Notes: generated by a model from the letters alone, not told the origin. Counted from the stretch's first letter, positions 19,383 to 30,194 are shown. The stretch is DNA of 64,000 bases from Aliidiomarina iranensis (GCF_003987135.1 NZ_PIPJ01000005.1:1-64000); one strand, 5' to 3'. Translations and numbers: made by a program.

Positions 19383-20414
19383 CTAGTTCGCTGAATTTAA
19401 CCTGTTTTCCCGCCAACTTTCCGTTGCTGCGGCTAAATATGCTGAGATCGATTCAAAGTTACTAATATCTGGAAGCGTTAATCCTAAGGCTTGGGTAGCG
19501 GCGGCTAAATTCGCTTTAGCTTCTTTGTTGCCGAGTGCCTGCGCATGGTTTTGTTTGCTCAACTTGCGGCCATCTTCACCGAACACTAAGGGGAGATGGC
19601 CAAGGCGTGGCAGGGGTTTGGCTATGTTTGTAGCGGAATCCAATGAGGTATTAGCGTGTTGTAACTGATTGAATTGTTGCCACAGGGTGAGTTGCCAACC
19701 CGAAGCATGGAGTAAATCTTCGCCGCGCACAATATCGGTGATACCGCTCGCGTAATCGTCGCTCACAACAGCCAATTGATAAGCCCAGAAGCCATCGCGG
19801 CGGCGTAAAACAAAATCTTCGGCAGCTTGTGCTGGCGCTAATTCAACTCGACCATGCCACCGATCGTGCAAGTAGCGTATTGGATTCTCATTAATTAGGC
19901 GTACAGCAGCGCCTTCTGCGCCACGCTTAAGAAAACGGCAATGCCCATCATATTGCTCACCCCGAGCTTTGATTTCAGCTCGCGTGCATGTGCAGCAATA
20001 ACTAAGGCTCTCGGCACTTAAACGCGCCAACCAATATTCATAGCGCTCACTGTTTTGGCTTTGCCAAGACACGGTTTCGTCCCACAGCAGCCCGTGCGCT
20101 TCGAGTTGCTGCAAAATAGTATCGGCGGCACCGGGAATTTCCCGCGGGGGATCGATATCTTCAATACGAACGAGCCACTTGCCTCTGTGAGCGCGAGCAT
20201 CCAAAAAGCTTCCAAGGGCAGCTACTAGAGAACCTGCGTGAAGGGGACCGGAAGGGCTAGGGGCGAAACGGCCACGGTAACTTCTAGGGTAATCGTTTAG
20301 ATTAGCGCCTAGTTCATCGCTTATATTAGCGTTTTGTTCATCTAACGATGAAGAGTTACGCTGGCCACTTGCGCCCGAGGTGTGCGATGCTGAGTGAGTT
20401 TCTTCGGTTGCCAT
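19383..20414 (-). CDS. gluQ: Glutamyl-queuosine tRNA(Asp) synthetase
   Basis: A paralogue of GluRS lacking the anticodon-binding half; it places glutamate on queuosine-34 of tRNA(Asp). HIGH-like SGPLHAG is near residue 55, a Cys/His zinc site lies in CCTCTR...DGHC, and the KMSKS-like RKLSKQ is near 283. It is 343 residues; the first 45 are Ser/Asn-rich and lack family similarity, with no ribosome-binding site before the ATG, so the true start could be internal at a rare codon. It lies between dksA and pcnB as in E. coli. Confidence 0.94.
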   Translation of the reverse strand: MATEETHSASHTSGASGQRNSSSLDEQNANISDELGANLNDYPRSYRGRFAPSPSGPLHAGSLVAALGSFLDARAHRGKWLVRIEDIDPPREIPGAADTILQQLEAHGLLWDETVSWQSQNSERYEYWLARLSAESLSYCCTCTRAEIKARGEQYDGHCRFLKRGAEGAAVRLINENPIRYLHDRWHGRVELAPAQAAEDFVLRRRDGFWAYQLAVVSDDYASGITDIVRGEDLLHASGWQLTLWQQFNQLQHANTSLDSATNIAKPLPRLGHLPLVFGEDGRKLSKQNHAQALGNKEAKANLAAATQALGLTLPDISNFESISAYLAAATESWRENRLNSAN

Positions 20415-20481
20415 TAAAGATTACTTGTAGCGGTTAGGCACTATTTTGTACCTCAATAGTTCGTACCGCAAACGGGATCGG

Positions 20482-20937
20482 TTAAGAACCCCGCATCTGC
20501 TTTTCGCGAATTTCAGCTAAGCTTTTGCAATCAATGCAAAGATCAGCTGTTGGCCGCGCTTCTAACCGCCGAATACCAATTTCAACACCACAGGATTCGC
20601 AGTAACCAAAATCGTTGCGCTCAATGAGCTCTAAAGTTTTTTCAATCTTCTTAATTAACTTACGCTCGCGGTCTCGAGTACGCAGTTCAATCGCGAACTC
20701 TTCTTCTTGCGCTGCGCGATCAACTGGATCCGCATAATTTGAAGCTTCTTCCTTTAAGTGGCCCACAGTGCGATCAACTTCGGCACGAAGTTGCGCTCGC
20801 CAGGTTTCCAAAATGCGGCGAAAATGGCTGAGTTGAGCCTCGTTCATATATTCTTCGCCATCTTTTGCTTGGTAAGGCGCTATTTCAGCCTGTGCAAGCA
20901 CCCCATGCGCTTTCTTTTCCTTAGCCGCATCAGACAT
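20482..20937 (-). CDS. dksA: RNA polymerase-binding regulator DksA
   Basis: A 151-residue partner of ppGpp that enters the RNA polymerase secondary channel and tunes rRNA and amino-acid promoters. The coiled-coil tip carries D70 and D73, equivalent to E. coli D71 and D74. The zinc finger has C113, C116, C134 and C137. GGAGG lies upstream of the ATG. sfsA precedes it and gluQ follows, as in E. coli. Confidence 0.98.
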   Translation of the reverse strand: MSDAAKEKKAHGVLAQAEIAPYQAKDGEEYMNEAQLSHFRRILETWRAQLRAEVDRTVGHLKEEASNYADPVDRAAQEEEFAIELRTRDRERKLIKKIEKTLELIERNDFGYCESCGVEIGIRRLEARPTADLCIDCKSLAEIREKQMRGS

Positions 20938-21079
20938 GTTTTCTATCCTCCAGGAGGCGATACCATCCTATAATTGAGCCCACTTCGTAAAAACGATGGG
21001 CATGTATATCAGAAAAAAATAAAGCGCGCAATTTAATCGCCGAGCCCTTAGGTTGGGTTGCGAGCCATGTTTTTCAAGG

Positions 21080-21778
21080 TTACTTTTGCAAATAACTACC
21101 GGTACAGGAAATTTCTTTCTCATTCACTTGAAAATAAACTTCTAATACTTTCACACCAGCTTGCTTCGCTTGTTGCATGAGTTCCGCATATTTCGGATCA
21201 ATGTTTACTGCCGGAAGCACAGAATGGATCCCTGAATGTAAGATTGCATACGCCAAAACGGCCCTATGCCCTTGTTCTTTCATTTGTATGAGTGCCTGCA
21301 AATGCTTTCTTCCGCGAATTGATACTGCATCGGGAAAATAGCCTTGCTTATCGGCAAGCAAAGTTACAGATTTTACTTCAATATAAGTATCAGGGATCTC
21401 GCCGCCAGTTAGTTTAATATCAACGCGGCTATTTTCGGCGTACTTTACTTCTCGTTTTAACGTGGTGTAGCCCACAAGTGGCGTGAGTGCGTTTTGTTGT
21501 AAAGCCTCGGAAACGAGTTGATTGGCGCGGCCGGTATTCACACAGATCCAATGGTTATCGGTGGTGTGAGTAAGTTCCCAAGTATTGGGGTATTTTCGTT
21601 TCGGGTTATCACTGGTGCTAAACCATACTTCACTGCCAGGTTCAGCGCATCCTGTCATGGCGCCAGTGTTTGGGCAGTGAATCGTGATGATTTCACCTTG
21701 TTCGGTTTCTACATCAGCTAAGAAACGTTTGTATCTTCGGTGTAGAATAGCGCGCTGTAGTGGGGGATCAAATTGCAT
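21080..21778 (-). CDS. sfsA: SfsA family DNA-binding protein
   Basis: A 232-residue protein of the SfsA family (E. coli 234), described as a sugar-fermentation stimulation protein with DNA-binding and nuclease-like features. The sequences HCPNTGAMTGCAEPG, DIKLTGGEIPDTYIEVKSVTL and FPDAVSIRGRKHLQAL are typical. ATG 21778 gives the usual N-terminus MQFDPPLQRA; the longer frame to 21907 would overlap the divergent pepB. The function remains uncertain. Confidence 0.95.
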   Translation of the reverse strand: MQFDPPLQRAILHRRYKRFLADVETEQGEIITIHCPNTGAMTGCAEPGSEVWFSTSDNPKRKYPNTWELTHTTDNHWICVNTGRANQLVSEALQQNALTPLVGYTTLKREVKYAENSRVDIKLTGGEIPDTYIEVKSVTLLADKQGYFPDAVSIRGRKHLQALIQMKEQGHRAVLAYAILHSGIHSVLPAVNIDPKYAELMQQAKQAGVKVLEVYFQVNEKEISCTGSYLQK

Positions 21779-21883
21779 CGTTGGTTGGTTTCCCGTTACA
21801 GTATAGAGAGAGTATAGAAAGTGTTTAAAAAGAAATTCAGCACTTATTTTTAAAAGATGGCAACATACGCGGAGAACATTATT

Positions 21884-23176
21884 ATGTCTAGTGCAGTACA
21901 GGTTCATTTAACGCAAACCCCAGCCCCAGCAAACTACCGGGATAACAGCCGCTGCTATCTTACCGATTCAGGTATGCACATTGTATTACAAGGTGAAGAA
22001 GAGTTATTACTCCGCAGTATTCAAAAAGCTGGGCGTAAGCTCGATCAGCTCGGAATCACTCAAATCGCACCTACCGGTGATGGCTGGACACTCGATCGCC
22101 AATGGGCGCTAGCTCAAGGATTCACTGATACTCAAAACACCAATCATGTAGAATTCTTGGAAGCCGATAAACCGCAATTACAGGCGATTACCGATGCGGT
22201 TCGTTGGAGCCGAGAATTAATCAACCTGCCTTCGGCGGATATGTATCCGGAAGAACTTAGTGAACGAGTGGTTGAAAAGCTCGTGCAAGCTGGCGGTAAG
22301 CATGTGCAGTACCGCATGATCGTGGGCGATGATTTATTGCAAGAAGGGCGTTTTGGTATTCACACCGTAGGCCGTGCAAGTGCGCGTAAACCGGTGTTAT
22401 TGGAGCTTGATTATAATCCAACAGGCGATGCTGAAGCGCCCGTTGATTTTGCCTTGATTGGTAAAGGTATTACCTTCGATACCGGCGGCTACAGTATTAA
22501 AAGTAATGAAGGCATGGTGGCCATGAAGTGTGATATGGGTGGCGCGGCCACGGTTTCGGCGGCACTTCTATTGGCGATTAAAAATGGCCTGAATAAGCGC
22601 GTGCAACTATTGCTTTGCTGTGCTGAAAATATGATCGATGGTACGGCGTATAAAAACGGCGATATTATTACCTACAAAAATGGTGTGTCGGTTGAAGTGG
22701 TGAACACGGATGCGGAAGGCCGTTTAGTGTTAGCCGATGGTTTACTGCGTGCCGGTGAATTAGGCGCTAAGAAAATTATTGATGCAGCAACGCTAACAGG
22801 TGCCGCGCAAGTGGCTGTGGGCACGGAATACAATGCTTTGTTTAGTGTTGATGATGGGTTTGCAGATTTTGCCTTGCAGGCAGCGAAAGCTGAAGCAGAG
22901 CCTTTATGGCGTTTACCGTTAGCGCCATGGCATCAAGAAAACTGCCCTTCAGCGTTTGCAGATACGGCGAATAGCAAGCCTATTAAAGGTGGTGGTGCTG
23001 GTGGCGCAAGCAACGCAGCGGGCTTTCTGTTACGCTTTGCTCCAAATAATGGTAGCGGTTGGTTGCATTTCGATTTGGCTGCAGCTTATCAAGGGAATGC
23101 GAATGGCCTCTGGGCCGCTGGCGCTACCGGGATCGGCGTGCGTAACATTGCAAAGATTCTAAATACTGCCGAGTAA
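21884..23176 (+). CDS. pepB: M17 aminopeptidase, PepB type
   Basis: A 430-residue cytoplasmic leucyl-aminopeptidase family enzyme (E. coli PepB 427) that trims peptides. The dimetal centre is visible in IGKGITFDTGGYSIKS and MKCDMGGAATV, and the signature NTDAEGRLVLADGL is perfect. I start at ATG 21884, which follows GGAGAACATTATT; the ATG at 21857 is an upstream alternative. It is divergent from sfsA with about 105 bp between starts. Confidence 0.94.
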   Translation: MSSAVQVHLTQTPAPANYRDNSRCYLTDSGMHIVLQGEEELLLRSIQKAGRKLDQLGITQIAPTGDGWTLDRQWALAQGFTDTQNTNHVEFLEADKPQLQAITDAVRWSRELINLPSADMYPEELSERVVEKLVQAGGKHVQYRMIVGDDLLQEGRFGIHTVGRASARKPVLLELDYNPTGDAEAPVDFALIGKGITFDTGGYSIKSNEGMVAMKCDMGGAATVSAALLLAIKNGLNKRVQLLLCCAENMIDGTAYKNGDIITYKNGVSVEVVNTDAEGRLVLADGLLRAGELGAKKIIDAATLTGAAQVAVGTEYNALFSVDDGFADFALQAAKAEAEPLWRLPLAPWHQENCPSAFADTANSKPIKGGGAGGASNAAGFLLRFAPNNGSGWLHFDLAAAYQGNANGLWAAGATGIGVRNIAKILNTAE

Positions 23177-23318
23177 TCAAACTGCCGATTATTTTTATGG
23201 TTTACGGTGTGGTGCCTCGGGTGCCCACCGTTTTCATCGCTGAGTTATTCAGATCAAACGCGGTTATTTGCTGTTTTGATCCTTTGTTTAGGGCGCATCC
23301 GTTTGCCAATAAAATTGC

Positions 23319-26051
23319 ATGGCTAATAAAAACTTACCGGTAGCAGCCTTGTTACCTGAACTGCAAGAGGCTCTTGCAGAGCATATTGTTGTTCTCGAAG
23401 CACCGCCGGGTGCGGGTAAATCAACGGTTATCCCGCTGGCATTAATAACCAGCGCAGCATTTCTTTCCGAGCGATCTAATCAGCAAATTATTCTGGTGCA
23501 ACCACGGCGAGTGGCGGCGGTGAGCATCGCTCATTTTCTTGCCCAGCAGCTAGAAGAAAAGGTAGGTGAGCGCGTTGGTTACTGGGTTCGCGGCGAGCGT
23601 AAGAAATCTGCAAAAACTCGGTTGTTAGTGGTAACCGATGGTATGCTCACACGAATAATTCAGCATAACCCTGAACTTACTGATACCGCGCTCATTATTT
23701 TTGATGAGTTTCATGAGCGAAACCTGCATTGTGATTTCGGTTTAGCTTTGGCGCTGGAAGCTCGGGAGCTGAATGAATCGCTGCAGTTATTGGTGATGTC
23801 GGCCACGCTTCCGGCCGAGGCTTTGGCAAAATGGTTACGCAGCCGCGATTTGCCTGTGGCCATACTAAGCAGTGGCGGCCGGCAATATCCGATAACCTTG
23901 CATTATCGGCCACCGGCTCGAAACACAAGTTGGCAACAAGCGCTGCCGGCAGTGGTTCATGAGGCTTTGGCCAGTGCGGAACAAGGCGTTTTAGTGTTTT
24001 TGCCTGGGCAAGGTGAAATTCGTGAGTTGAAAAACAATGTGCGTTTGCCGCCGGATGTTGAGTGCTTTGAATTGTATGGCGGGCTCTCGTTATCGGCGCA
24101 GCAGCAAGCGTTGTTACCGCTAAAATTCGGCTCTCGGAAATTAGTGCTAGCCACGAATATTGCGGAAACAAGCCTTACGATTCCCGATATTGATGTGGTT
24201 GTAGATAGTGGCCGAGAGCGGCAAGCTAAATATTTACCGAAGTATCAGTTCACGCAGTTGCAAACTCGCTACATTTCGCAAGCATCGGCTGTGCAGCGGG
24301 CAGGCCGTGCTGGCAGAACAGGTCCGGGGCAATGTTTTCGATTGTGGCCCGAAAGTATGAATCAGGGTTTTGCGGCTTATAGTAAGCCGGCATTAGAAAC
24401 CGAAGATTTACGGCCAATCGTTTTAGAGGCGGCAGCCTGGGGTAGCAGCCCTATCGAGTTAGCTTGGTTTACACCGCCGCCAGCAGCAGCTTTAGCGGCT
24501 GCTAACGAATGGTTATTGGCAGCCAATTTACTGGTAAAGCCAGTATCTCAGGAAGCCAGCATCGAAACTGCGCAAGAGCCCAAGATTCCGCGTTTATCAG
24601 GGCTAGGGCAAAAGATACAGGCCTTGAGTACTGATGTAGAAATTGCTCTTTTGCTTACAGCAGCAAAGGATACGAGAGTTGAGCAGTTCTTGTTAGCAAT
24701 ACAATCGAACAAAGATCTAGATGAAGTAGCGAAAGCGCGGCAACAACTGCAGTATGAAATGAAATCAGCGGCGGCGTTAATAGCCGCCCATCAAGAGGCT
24801 CATGAATCTCGCGCCGCAGGCGATCTATTCGAGGTGATTCAGCATTGGCTAGAGCAGCCGGAGGCGTTTAAGCAGAGCCATAAGCGTTTAGCGCATTGGT
24901 GCCAACAATTAAAGATTACCATGCCCGAGCGGATGCCAACGGTGAGGGTAATGGCTGTATTAATGTTGCAAGCAATGCCGATGCGCTTGGCTAAAGCCAG
25001 TGAAAAAACGCCGCAGCGTTATCAAATGGCCACAGGCGTTGCCATGCAGCTCTCTAGGAGCGAGTTCCCATTCAGTTCGGAGCGGCAGTGGTTGTTAGTG
25101 AACCAAGTAAGTTTGCAAGAAGAGCGTGCAGAGGGAGTGATTTGGCAAGCGCTAGTGATTCCGAGCACATTGTTGGATTCTTGGGTTGGAGAATTTATTC
25201 AGCCGCAAGAAAGTTGGCAATGGCTTGGGCGGCAAGGCCGTTTACAACGAGTAATAGAGTATCGTATGGGCGCAGTGGTATTTACTCAGCAGGAATCAAC
25301 ACAGCCGGTTTCTAAGGCTGTACGGTTGAATGCTATGCTAACCGTGGTGAAAAGCCGAGGTGTTGCGATGTTTACCGCAGAAGCTGAGCCAAAGCAACTG
25401 GCGCAATGGCTAACACGAGTGCAAATCGGCGCTGAATTTTTAGGCTTGGACGTTGAGGATTGGCAGCCCGAGGCTTTATTGGCAACGCTGGATGAGTGGG
25501 CAGGGCATGAGTTGCAAGAACTACAAACTCGTGAGCAAGCGTTACAGTGGAACCCATTACCCGCATTGAAGCAGCGCTTCGCTATACAAACCGCGTATCG
25601 GGGTGAAGCTGAGCTGGCTGAATTTTTACCGCTGCGGTGGCAAGCACCGAGTGGGCGAACGCATCCGATTCACTATGAGCTTGTGCCGCAAGTTCACAGC
25701 GGCGATAAGCCGCAAGTTCAGAGTGGCGATAAGCCAGAAGTTCACAGCGGCGATAAATTATTAGCAACGGCCCGAGTAGCATTAAAGTTGCAAGAAGTAT
25801 TGGGTACACCGGCTTCACCAACGCTGGGGAAAGGGCGCATTATGTTGAGTTTTGAATTATTATCACCGGCTGGTAGGCCGCTGCAGAAAACGAATGATTT
25901 AGCGTCATTCTGGCGAAACGGGTATCAGCAGGTGCGTAAAGAAATGCGCGGCCGGTATCCCAAGCACCCATGGCCTGAAGATCCAACCACTGCGGCAGCC
26001 ACACACCTTACCAAACGAGCATTTGGGAAAACTGCAGGCGAGAACGAGTAA
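23319..26051 (+). CDS. hrpB: ATP-dependent RNA helicase HrpB
   Basis: A 910-residue DEAH-family helicase (E. coli 809). Walker A is APPGAGKST, motif II is DEFHERN, and motif VI is QRAGRAGRTGPG. The C-terminal HrpB domain ends in WRNGYQQVRKEMRGRYPKHP. About 100 residues of extra length include an insertion near residues 790-815 built from three VHSGDK-type repeats, placed within the normally conserved segment before LKLQEVLG. No ribosome-binding site is evident. mrcB follows after 12 bp, an order shared with E. coli. Confidence 0.95.
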   Translation: MANKNLPVAALLPELQEALAEHIVVLEAPPGAGKSTVIPLALITSAAFLSERSNQQIILVQPRRVAAVSIAHFLAQQLEEKVGERVGYWVRGERKKSAKTRLLVVTDGMLTRIIQHNPELTDTALIIFDEFHERNLHCDFGLALALEARELNESLQLLVMSATLPAEALAKWLRSRDLPVAILSSGGRQYPITLHYRPPARNTSWQQALPAVVHEALASAEQGVLVFLPGQGEIRELKNNVRLPPDVECFELYGGLSLSAQQQALLPLKFGSRKLVLATNIAETSLTIPDIDVVVDSGRERQAKYLPKYQFTQLQTRYISQASAVQRAGRAGRTGPGQCFRLWPESMNQGFAAYSKPALETEDLRPIVLEAAAWGSSPIELAWFTPPPAAALAAANEWLLAANLLVKPVSQEASIETAQEPKIPRLSGLGQKIQALSTDVEIALLLTAAKDTRVEQFLLAIQSNKDLDEVAKARQQLQYEMKSAAALIAAHQEAHESRAAGDLFEVIQHWLEQPEAFKQSHKRLAHWCQQLKITMPERMPTVRVMAVLMLQAMPMRLAKASEKTPQRYQMATGVAMQLSRSEFPFSSERQWLLVNQVSLQEERAEGVIWQALVIPSTLLDSWVGEFIQPQESWQWLGRQGRLQRVIEYRMGAVVFTQQESTQPVSKAVRLNAMLTVVKSRGVAMFTAEAEPKQLAQWLTRVQIGAEFLGLDVEDWQPEALLATLDEWAGHELQELQTREQALQWNPLPALKQRFAIQTAYRGEAELAEFLPLRWQAPSGRTHPIHYELVPQVHSGDKPQVQSGDKPEVHSGDKLLATARVALKLQEVLGTPASPTLGKGRIMLSFELLSPAGRPLQKTNDLASFWRNGYQQVRKEMRGRYPKHPWPEDPTTAAATHLTKRAFGKTAGENE
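25692..25757 (+). repeat. 24-bp tandem repeat inside hrpB
   Basis: Two full units and one 18-bp partial unit, starting GTTCACAGCGGCGATAAG, encode near-identical VHSGDKPQ / VQSGDKPE / VHSGDK. The copies differ by a few substitutions. The unit is in frame. Confidence 0.93.
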
Positions 26052-26063
26052 AATGAGCAGCAA

Positions 26064-28418
26064 ATGGTAAAACCTAAGAAAAACGCACAGCCTAAGCAAA
26101 ATACAACCGCAGCCAAATCTTGGCGCCGGCGATTATTTGCAATCTTTTGGCGATTAGCGGTAATTGTTACCGTGATTGTTTTTTTCTACGTAATTTATCT
26201 TGATTCTATGCTCACCCAACGGTTCTCCGAATCTCGTTATCAAGCGCCTGCGTTGCTTTATAGCAGAGCACTGAACATCGATAGCGAGAGGCGCATAACA
26301 CGGGATGAAATCATTCGTGAATTTCGTGCATTAGATTATCGCGAGAGCCGATATGCAAGAAACCCCGGCGAATACCAACAGCAAGGTAACGATGTATTGG
26401 TGTATCGCCGAGCCTTCAACTTCCCTGATGCCTTTGAGCCCGGTGAGCGGGTGCGCCTTCGGTTTGATGCTGAAGCACAGTTAACTGAAATTGAAACATG
26501 GCCAGAGCAAACAAAGCTGCAGAATATTCGTTTAGAACCGCAACTTATTGGCCGTTTTGCTTCGGATAATAATGAGGATAGGCTGTTAGTTGGCTTGGAA
26601 CAAATTCCGGTATTGATGCAGCAGACCTTGTTACTAGTGGAAGATCAGGATTTTTATCATCACCATGGCGTGAAACCTTCAGCCATAGCTCGTGCGGCCA
26701 TGGCCAACTTAGCAGCCGGCAGAACAGTGCAAGGTGGTAGCACTATCACTCAGCAGCTGATTAAAAATATGTATCTCACTCGCGCACAAACCATAACGCG
26801 AAAAATAAACGAAGCCTTAATGGCATTAGTGCTCGATTTCCGCTTCAGCAAAGATGAAATTCTCGAAGCGTATTTTAATGAAGTATTCTATGGTCAAGAT
26901 AGAGGCCATGCAATTCACGGGGTTGGCCTTGCGAGCCGCTACTTTTATGGTAAAGCCCCCGAAGATTTAAGCCCAGCCGAGGTTGCTATGTTAGTAGGCA
27001 TGGTAAAAGGCCCCTCGCTGTATAACCCCTATCGCAATCCAGAGGTGGCAACGGATCGCCGTGATCTGATTCTGCGGCTGATGTATAGCGACGATTTAAT
27101 TAGCCAAACCCAATATTTGGCGGCGCTTGAAGCTCCAGTAGTAACGCGTGCCAGTAATCGCCTTGTGGCGCGAGCACGCCCAGATTACGTTGATTTTGTG
27201 CAACGTGAGCTGCGGCAGTTAGTGCCGGGGCGGGAATGGCAACAAACCGGTTTACGAGTTTTCACTTATTTTGATCCTTGGTTACAAAGCACTGCCGAAC
27301 AAGCGGTGGCTGAACGAATGGAAGCATTGCCGGATTTAGAAATCCAGGCGGCGGCCATTGTGAGTGATTATCAGGCGGGCACTATTCAAGCATTGGTGGG
27401 TGGGCGCACACCTGTTATGGGCGGTTTTAATCGAGCCTTGCAAGCGAGCCGCCCGATTGGCTCTTTGATCAAGCCCTTCGTTTATATGCAGGCGCTTGAA
27501 GATGAAAGCCGCTTCTCGTTGGCCTCGATTATTGTTGATGAGCCACTGAATATTGAGGATGAAAGGGGCCGTGAGTGGCAACCGAGTAACTTTGATAATG
27601 AATTTAAAGGGCCGATTTCGCTATATCAAAGTTGGCTTGATTCTCGCAATATTCCTGCGATTCAAACCGGCCTCACACTTACCCCCGCGAAGATACGAGA
27701 ACGCCTGTATGCCATTGGCGCTGCTGGCGCAATTCATGCATATCCTTCGCTGGCGCTTGGTACCATCAATTTAAGCCCACTACAAATTACAGAATTATAT
27801 GGGTATTTGGCGAACTATGGGCGGGGGTATCGGTTGAGTAGCATTGCCGGTGTAACTACCCATCGAGGCGATTTAGTTTATCTTGATGAACGCATCTCGC
27901 AAGCTGGCTATGAAGCTGATGCGGCGTATCTTGCTCGTTACGCCTCGTTTGGCGTAGTGCAAGAGGGCACTGGCAAAGCATTAGGGCAAGCAATACCAAG
28001 GGCATTAGGTGGTAAAACTGGCTCTACCAATGATTTACGAGATAGCTGGTTTATTTCTTTCGACGATCGACACATTTTCACCGTGTGGCTTGGCCGTGAT
28101 GATAATCAGCCAATCGGGCTTACGGGGAGCCGAGGCGCTTTACCGCTAGCCCAAGGGTTTTGGCAGAACACACAAATTGAACCCCTCAATCTGGCGTTCC
28201 CAGCAAATATTCAGATGTATTCTTGGGATAATGGAAGCGGAATGGCTGTGGGAACTAATTGCTCGAATAGCACTCAGCTTCCGGGGGTTGTTGATGAACG
28301 CGATATTGCAGCTTGCGCACCAGAACGAAGCGAAGAACAAAGCGAAGAACGAAGCGACGAAGAAGAGGAAGAGCCGCCACGCAGTTGGTGGCGGCGAATA
28401 TTCTCAAATGATGGGTAA
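26064..28418 (+). CDS. mrcB: Penicillin-binding protein 1b
   Basis: A 784-residue bifunctional murein synthase. A basic cytoplasmic tail and one membrane helix (about 30-48) lead to a UB2H domain (about 60-150). The glycosyltransferase has EDQDFYHHHGV, GGSTITQQLIKN and RKINEALMAL, and the transpeptidase has S467-L-I-K, SRN and KTGS. The C-terminus ends in an acidic low-complexity tail (SEERSDEEEEEPP) followed by WWRRIF. Activation by an LpoB-like lipoprotein is expected from the UB2H domain but no such gene is in view. Confidence 0.96.
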   Translation: MVKPKKNAQPKQNTTAAKSWRRRLFAIFWRLAVIVTVIVFFYVIYLDSMLTQRFSESRYQAPALLYSRALNIDSERRITRDEIIREFRALDYRESRYARNPGEYQQQGNDVLVYRRAFNFPDAFEPGERVRLRFDAEAQLTEIETWPEQTKLQNIRLEPQLIGRFASDNNEDRLLVGLEQIPVLMQQTLLLVEDQDFYHHHGVKPSAIARAAMANLAAGRTVQGGSTITQQLIKNMYLTRAQTITRKINEALMALVLDFRFSKDEILEAYFNEVFYGQDRGHAIHGVGLASRYFYGKAPEDLSPAEVAMLVGMVKGPSLYNPYRNPEVATDRRDLILRLMYSDDLISQTQYLAALEAPVVTRASNRLVARARPDYVDFVQRELRQLVPGREWQQTGLRVFTYFDPWLQSTAEQAVAERMEALPDLEIQAAAIVSDYQAGTIQALVGGRTPVMGGFNRALQASRPIGSLIKPFVYMQALEDESRFSLASIIVDEPLNIEDERGREWQPSNFDNEFKGPISLYQSWLDSRNIPAIQTGLTLTPAKIRERLYAIGAAGAIHAYPSLALGTINLSPLQITELYGYLANYGRGYRLSSIAGVTTHRGDLVYLDERISQAGYEADAAYLARYASFGVVQEGTGKALGQAIPRALGGKTGSTNDLRDSWFISFDDRHIFTVWLGRDDNQPIGLTGSRGALPLAQGFWQNTQIEPLNLAFPANIQMYSWDNGSGMAVGTNCSNSTQLPGVVDERDIAACAPERSEEQSEERSDEEEEEPPRSWWRRIFSNDG

Positions 28419-28445
28419 CACTTAGGGAAGCCTTTTAATTATCGA

Positions 28446-30140
28446 TTAGATGCTCACGCGTTTATAATCGCGATAATCCGCTTTCCAATAGTTGGCGGCA
28501 ATACGCTGTTCTAGCATTTCATCCGTTATCTCAAGGGCGTGGCCTTGTTCTTGAGCTACTTTGCCCACGGCAAAAGCAATGCGCTTACTTAAGGAAGAAA
28601 TTTCGGTAATAGCGGGCAACAGATGCGCTGAAGCGCCATTAGCAAGGGGCGATGCATCGGCTAAAGTTCGGCATGCGGCCATTAACATTTCTTCAGTGAT
28701 GCGGTTGGCTTTCACTGCCAATACACCTAAACCAATGCCCGGAAAGATATAGCTATTGTTACATTGCGCAATTGGGTATGTTTTCCCTTCATATTGCACT
28801 GGTGCGAAGGGGCTACCGGTGGCAACAATAGCTTTACCCTTGGTCCACTTAATAACATCAGCGGGATCGGCCTCTACCCGGCTCGATGGATTCGAAAGTG
28901 GGAAGATGATCGGTTCCGGGGTATATTGCTGCATGGTTAAGATCACTTGCTCGGTAAACAACCCTGGTTGCCCAGATACGCCAATTAAAACGGTTGGTTG
29001 CGCGCAATGCATAACATCAAGTAATGAGGCATATTCGCCGCTGTACGTCCATTCGGCAAGTGCCTCGGGGCTCTGGGCCAGCTCCTCTTGGAAATCGCGC
29101 AAATCACTCATTCCGGAAGTAAGTAAGCCAAACCGATCTACCATATAGATGCGTGATTTCGCTTCGGCACGGCTAATACCCTCGGCTTGCATGTGCGAGA
29201 TAATGTGCTCGGCAATACCACATCCTGCAGAGCCTGAGCCCACGAAAACAATTTTTTGCTCCGAGAGTTTTTGCCCTTTGGTTTTACAAGCAGCCAGCAA
29301 AGTGCCTGCAGTTACTGCGGCAGTGCCCTGAATATCATCGTTAAAGCAACATACTTCATCTTGATAACGCTTCAAGATCGGCATGGCGGTTTGTTGCGCG
29401 AAATCTTCAAACTGAATCATGGCGTTTGGCCAACGCCGTTTCACCGCCTGAATAAAGGTATCCACAAAATCATCATACTCTTTACCGGTAATCCGCTTGT
29501 GGCGAGCACCCATGTACATTGGGTCGTTTAACAACTTCTCATTGTTGGTGCCCACATCTAGCATCACGGGCAACGTATAAGCTGGGCTAATGCCACCACA
29601 GGCTGTGTAAAGGGATAGTTTGCCAATCGGAATACCCATGCCGCCAATACCTTGATCGCCTAAACCTAGGATACGTTCGCCATCGGTAACCACAATCACT
29701 TTTACGTTGCGCTTAGTTGCGTTGCGTAAAATGTCGTTCATTTGTTCGCGTTCAGCGTACGAGATAAACAGGCCTCGAGAGCTACGATAAATATCAGAGA
29801 ATTTCTCGCAAGCATCACCCACCGTTGGCGTATAAATAATGGGCATCATCTCTTCTAAATGAGAAGCCACCAAACGATGAAACATGGTTTCGTTATTATC
29901 TTGAATAGCGCGCAAATAGATATGCTTGTTCAGTGCAGTATCAAAGCTTTGATATTGCATGTAAGCGCGGCTTACTTGCTCTTCTATGCTTTCATAGCGT
30001 GGGGGCAGCAAACCGGTAAGGTTAAATGCAACGCGTTCCTCACGGCTAAAAGCACTCCCTTTATTAAGCAGCGGTGTCTCGAGCAGAGAGGGGCCGGCGT
30101 GGGGGATATACAGTGGCTCTTGAGGACGTTTATTTTGCAT
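28446..30140 (-). CDS. maeA: NAD-dependent malic enzyme
   Basis: A 564-residue enzyme that oxidatively decarboxylates malate to pyruvate. Landmarks include [20 protein letters not shown], the active-site lysine region [15 protein letters not shown], metal-binding [10 protein letters not shown] and [12 protein letters not shown], and the nucleotide-binding [15 protein letters not shown]. Length matches E. coli MaeA (565). GGAG precedes the ATG. It converges with mrcB across 27 bp with no visible terminator. Confidence 0.97.
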   Translation of the reverse strand: MQNKRPQEPLYIPHAGPSLLETPLLNKGSAFSREERVAFNLTGLLPPRYESIEEQVSRAYMQYQSFDTALNKHIYLRAIQDNNETMFHRLVASHLEEMMPIIYTPTVGDACEKFSDIYRSSRGLFISYAEREQMNDILRNATKRNVKVIVVTDGERILGLGDQGIGGMGIPIGKLSLYTACGGISPAYTLPVMLDVGTNNEKLLNDPMYMGARHKRITGKEYDDFVDTFIQAVKRRWPNAMIQFEDFAQQTAMPILKRYQDEVCCFNDDIQGTAAVTAGTLLAACKTKGQKLSEQKIVFVGSGSAGCGIAEHIISHMQAEGISRAEAKSRIYMVDRFGLLTSGMSDLRDFQEELAQSPEALAEWTYSGEYASLLDVMHCAQPTVLIGVSGQPGLFTEQVILTMQQYTPEPIIFPLSNPSSRVEADPADVIKWTKGKAIVATGSPFAPVQYEGKTYPIAQCNNSYIFPGIGLGVLAVKANRITEEMLMAACRTLADASPLANGASAHLLPAITEISSLSKRIAFAVGKVAQEQGHALEITDEMLEQRIAANYWKADYRDYKRVSI

Positions 30141-30194
30141 AGCTACTCCGAAAACTAGATGAACGAATGCTGGTGAAAGCAGAGGGAAAGTAAA

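Noticed and set aside
23177-23318. Terminator after pepB
   Set aside because: ACGGTG and CACCGT can pair, but the stem is short and poorly closed, and the T run is only four bases.
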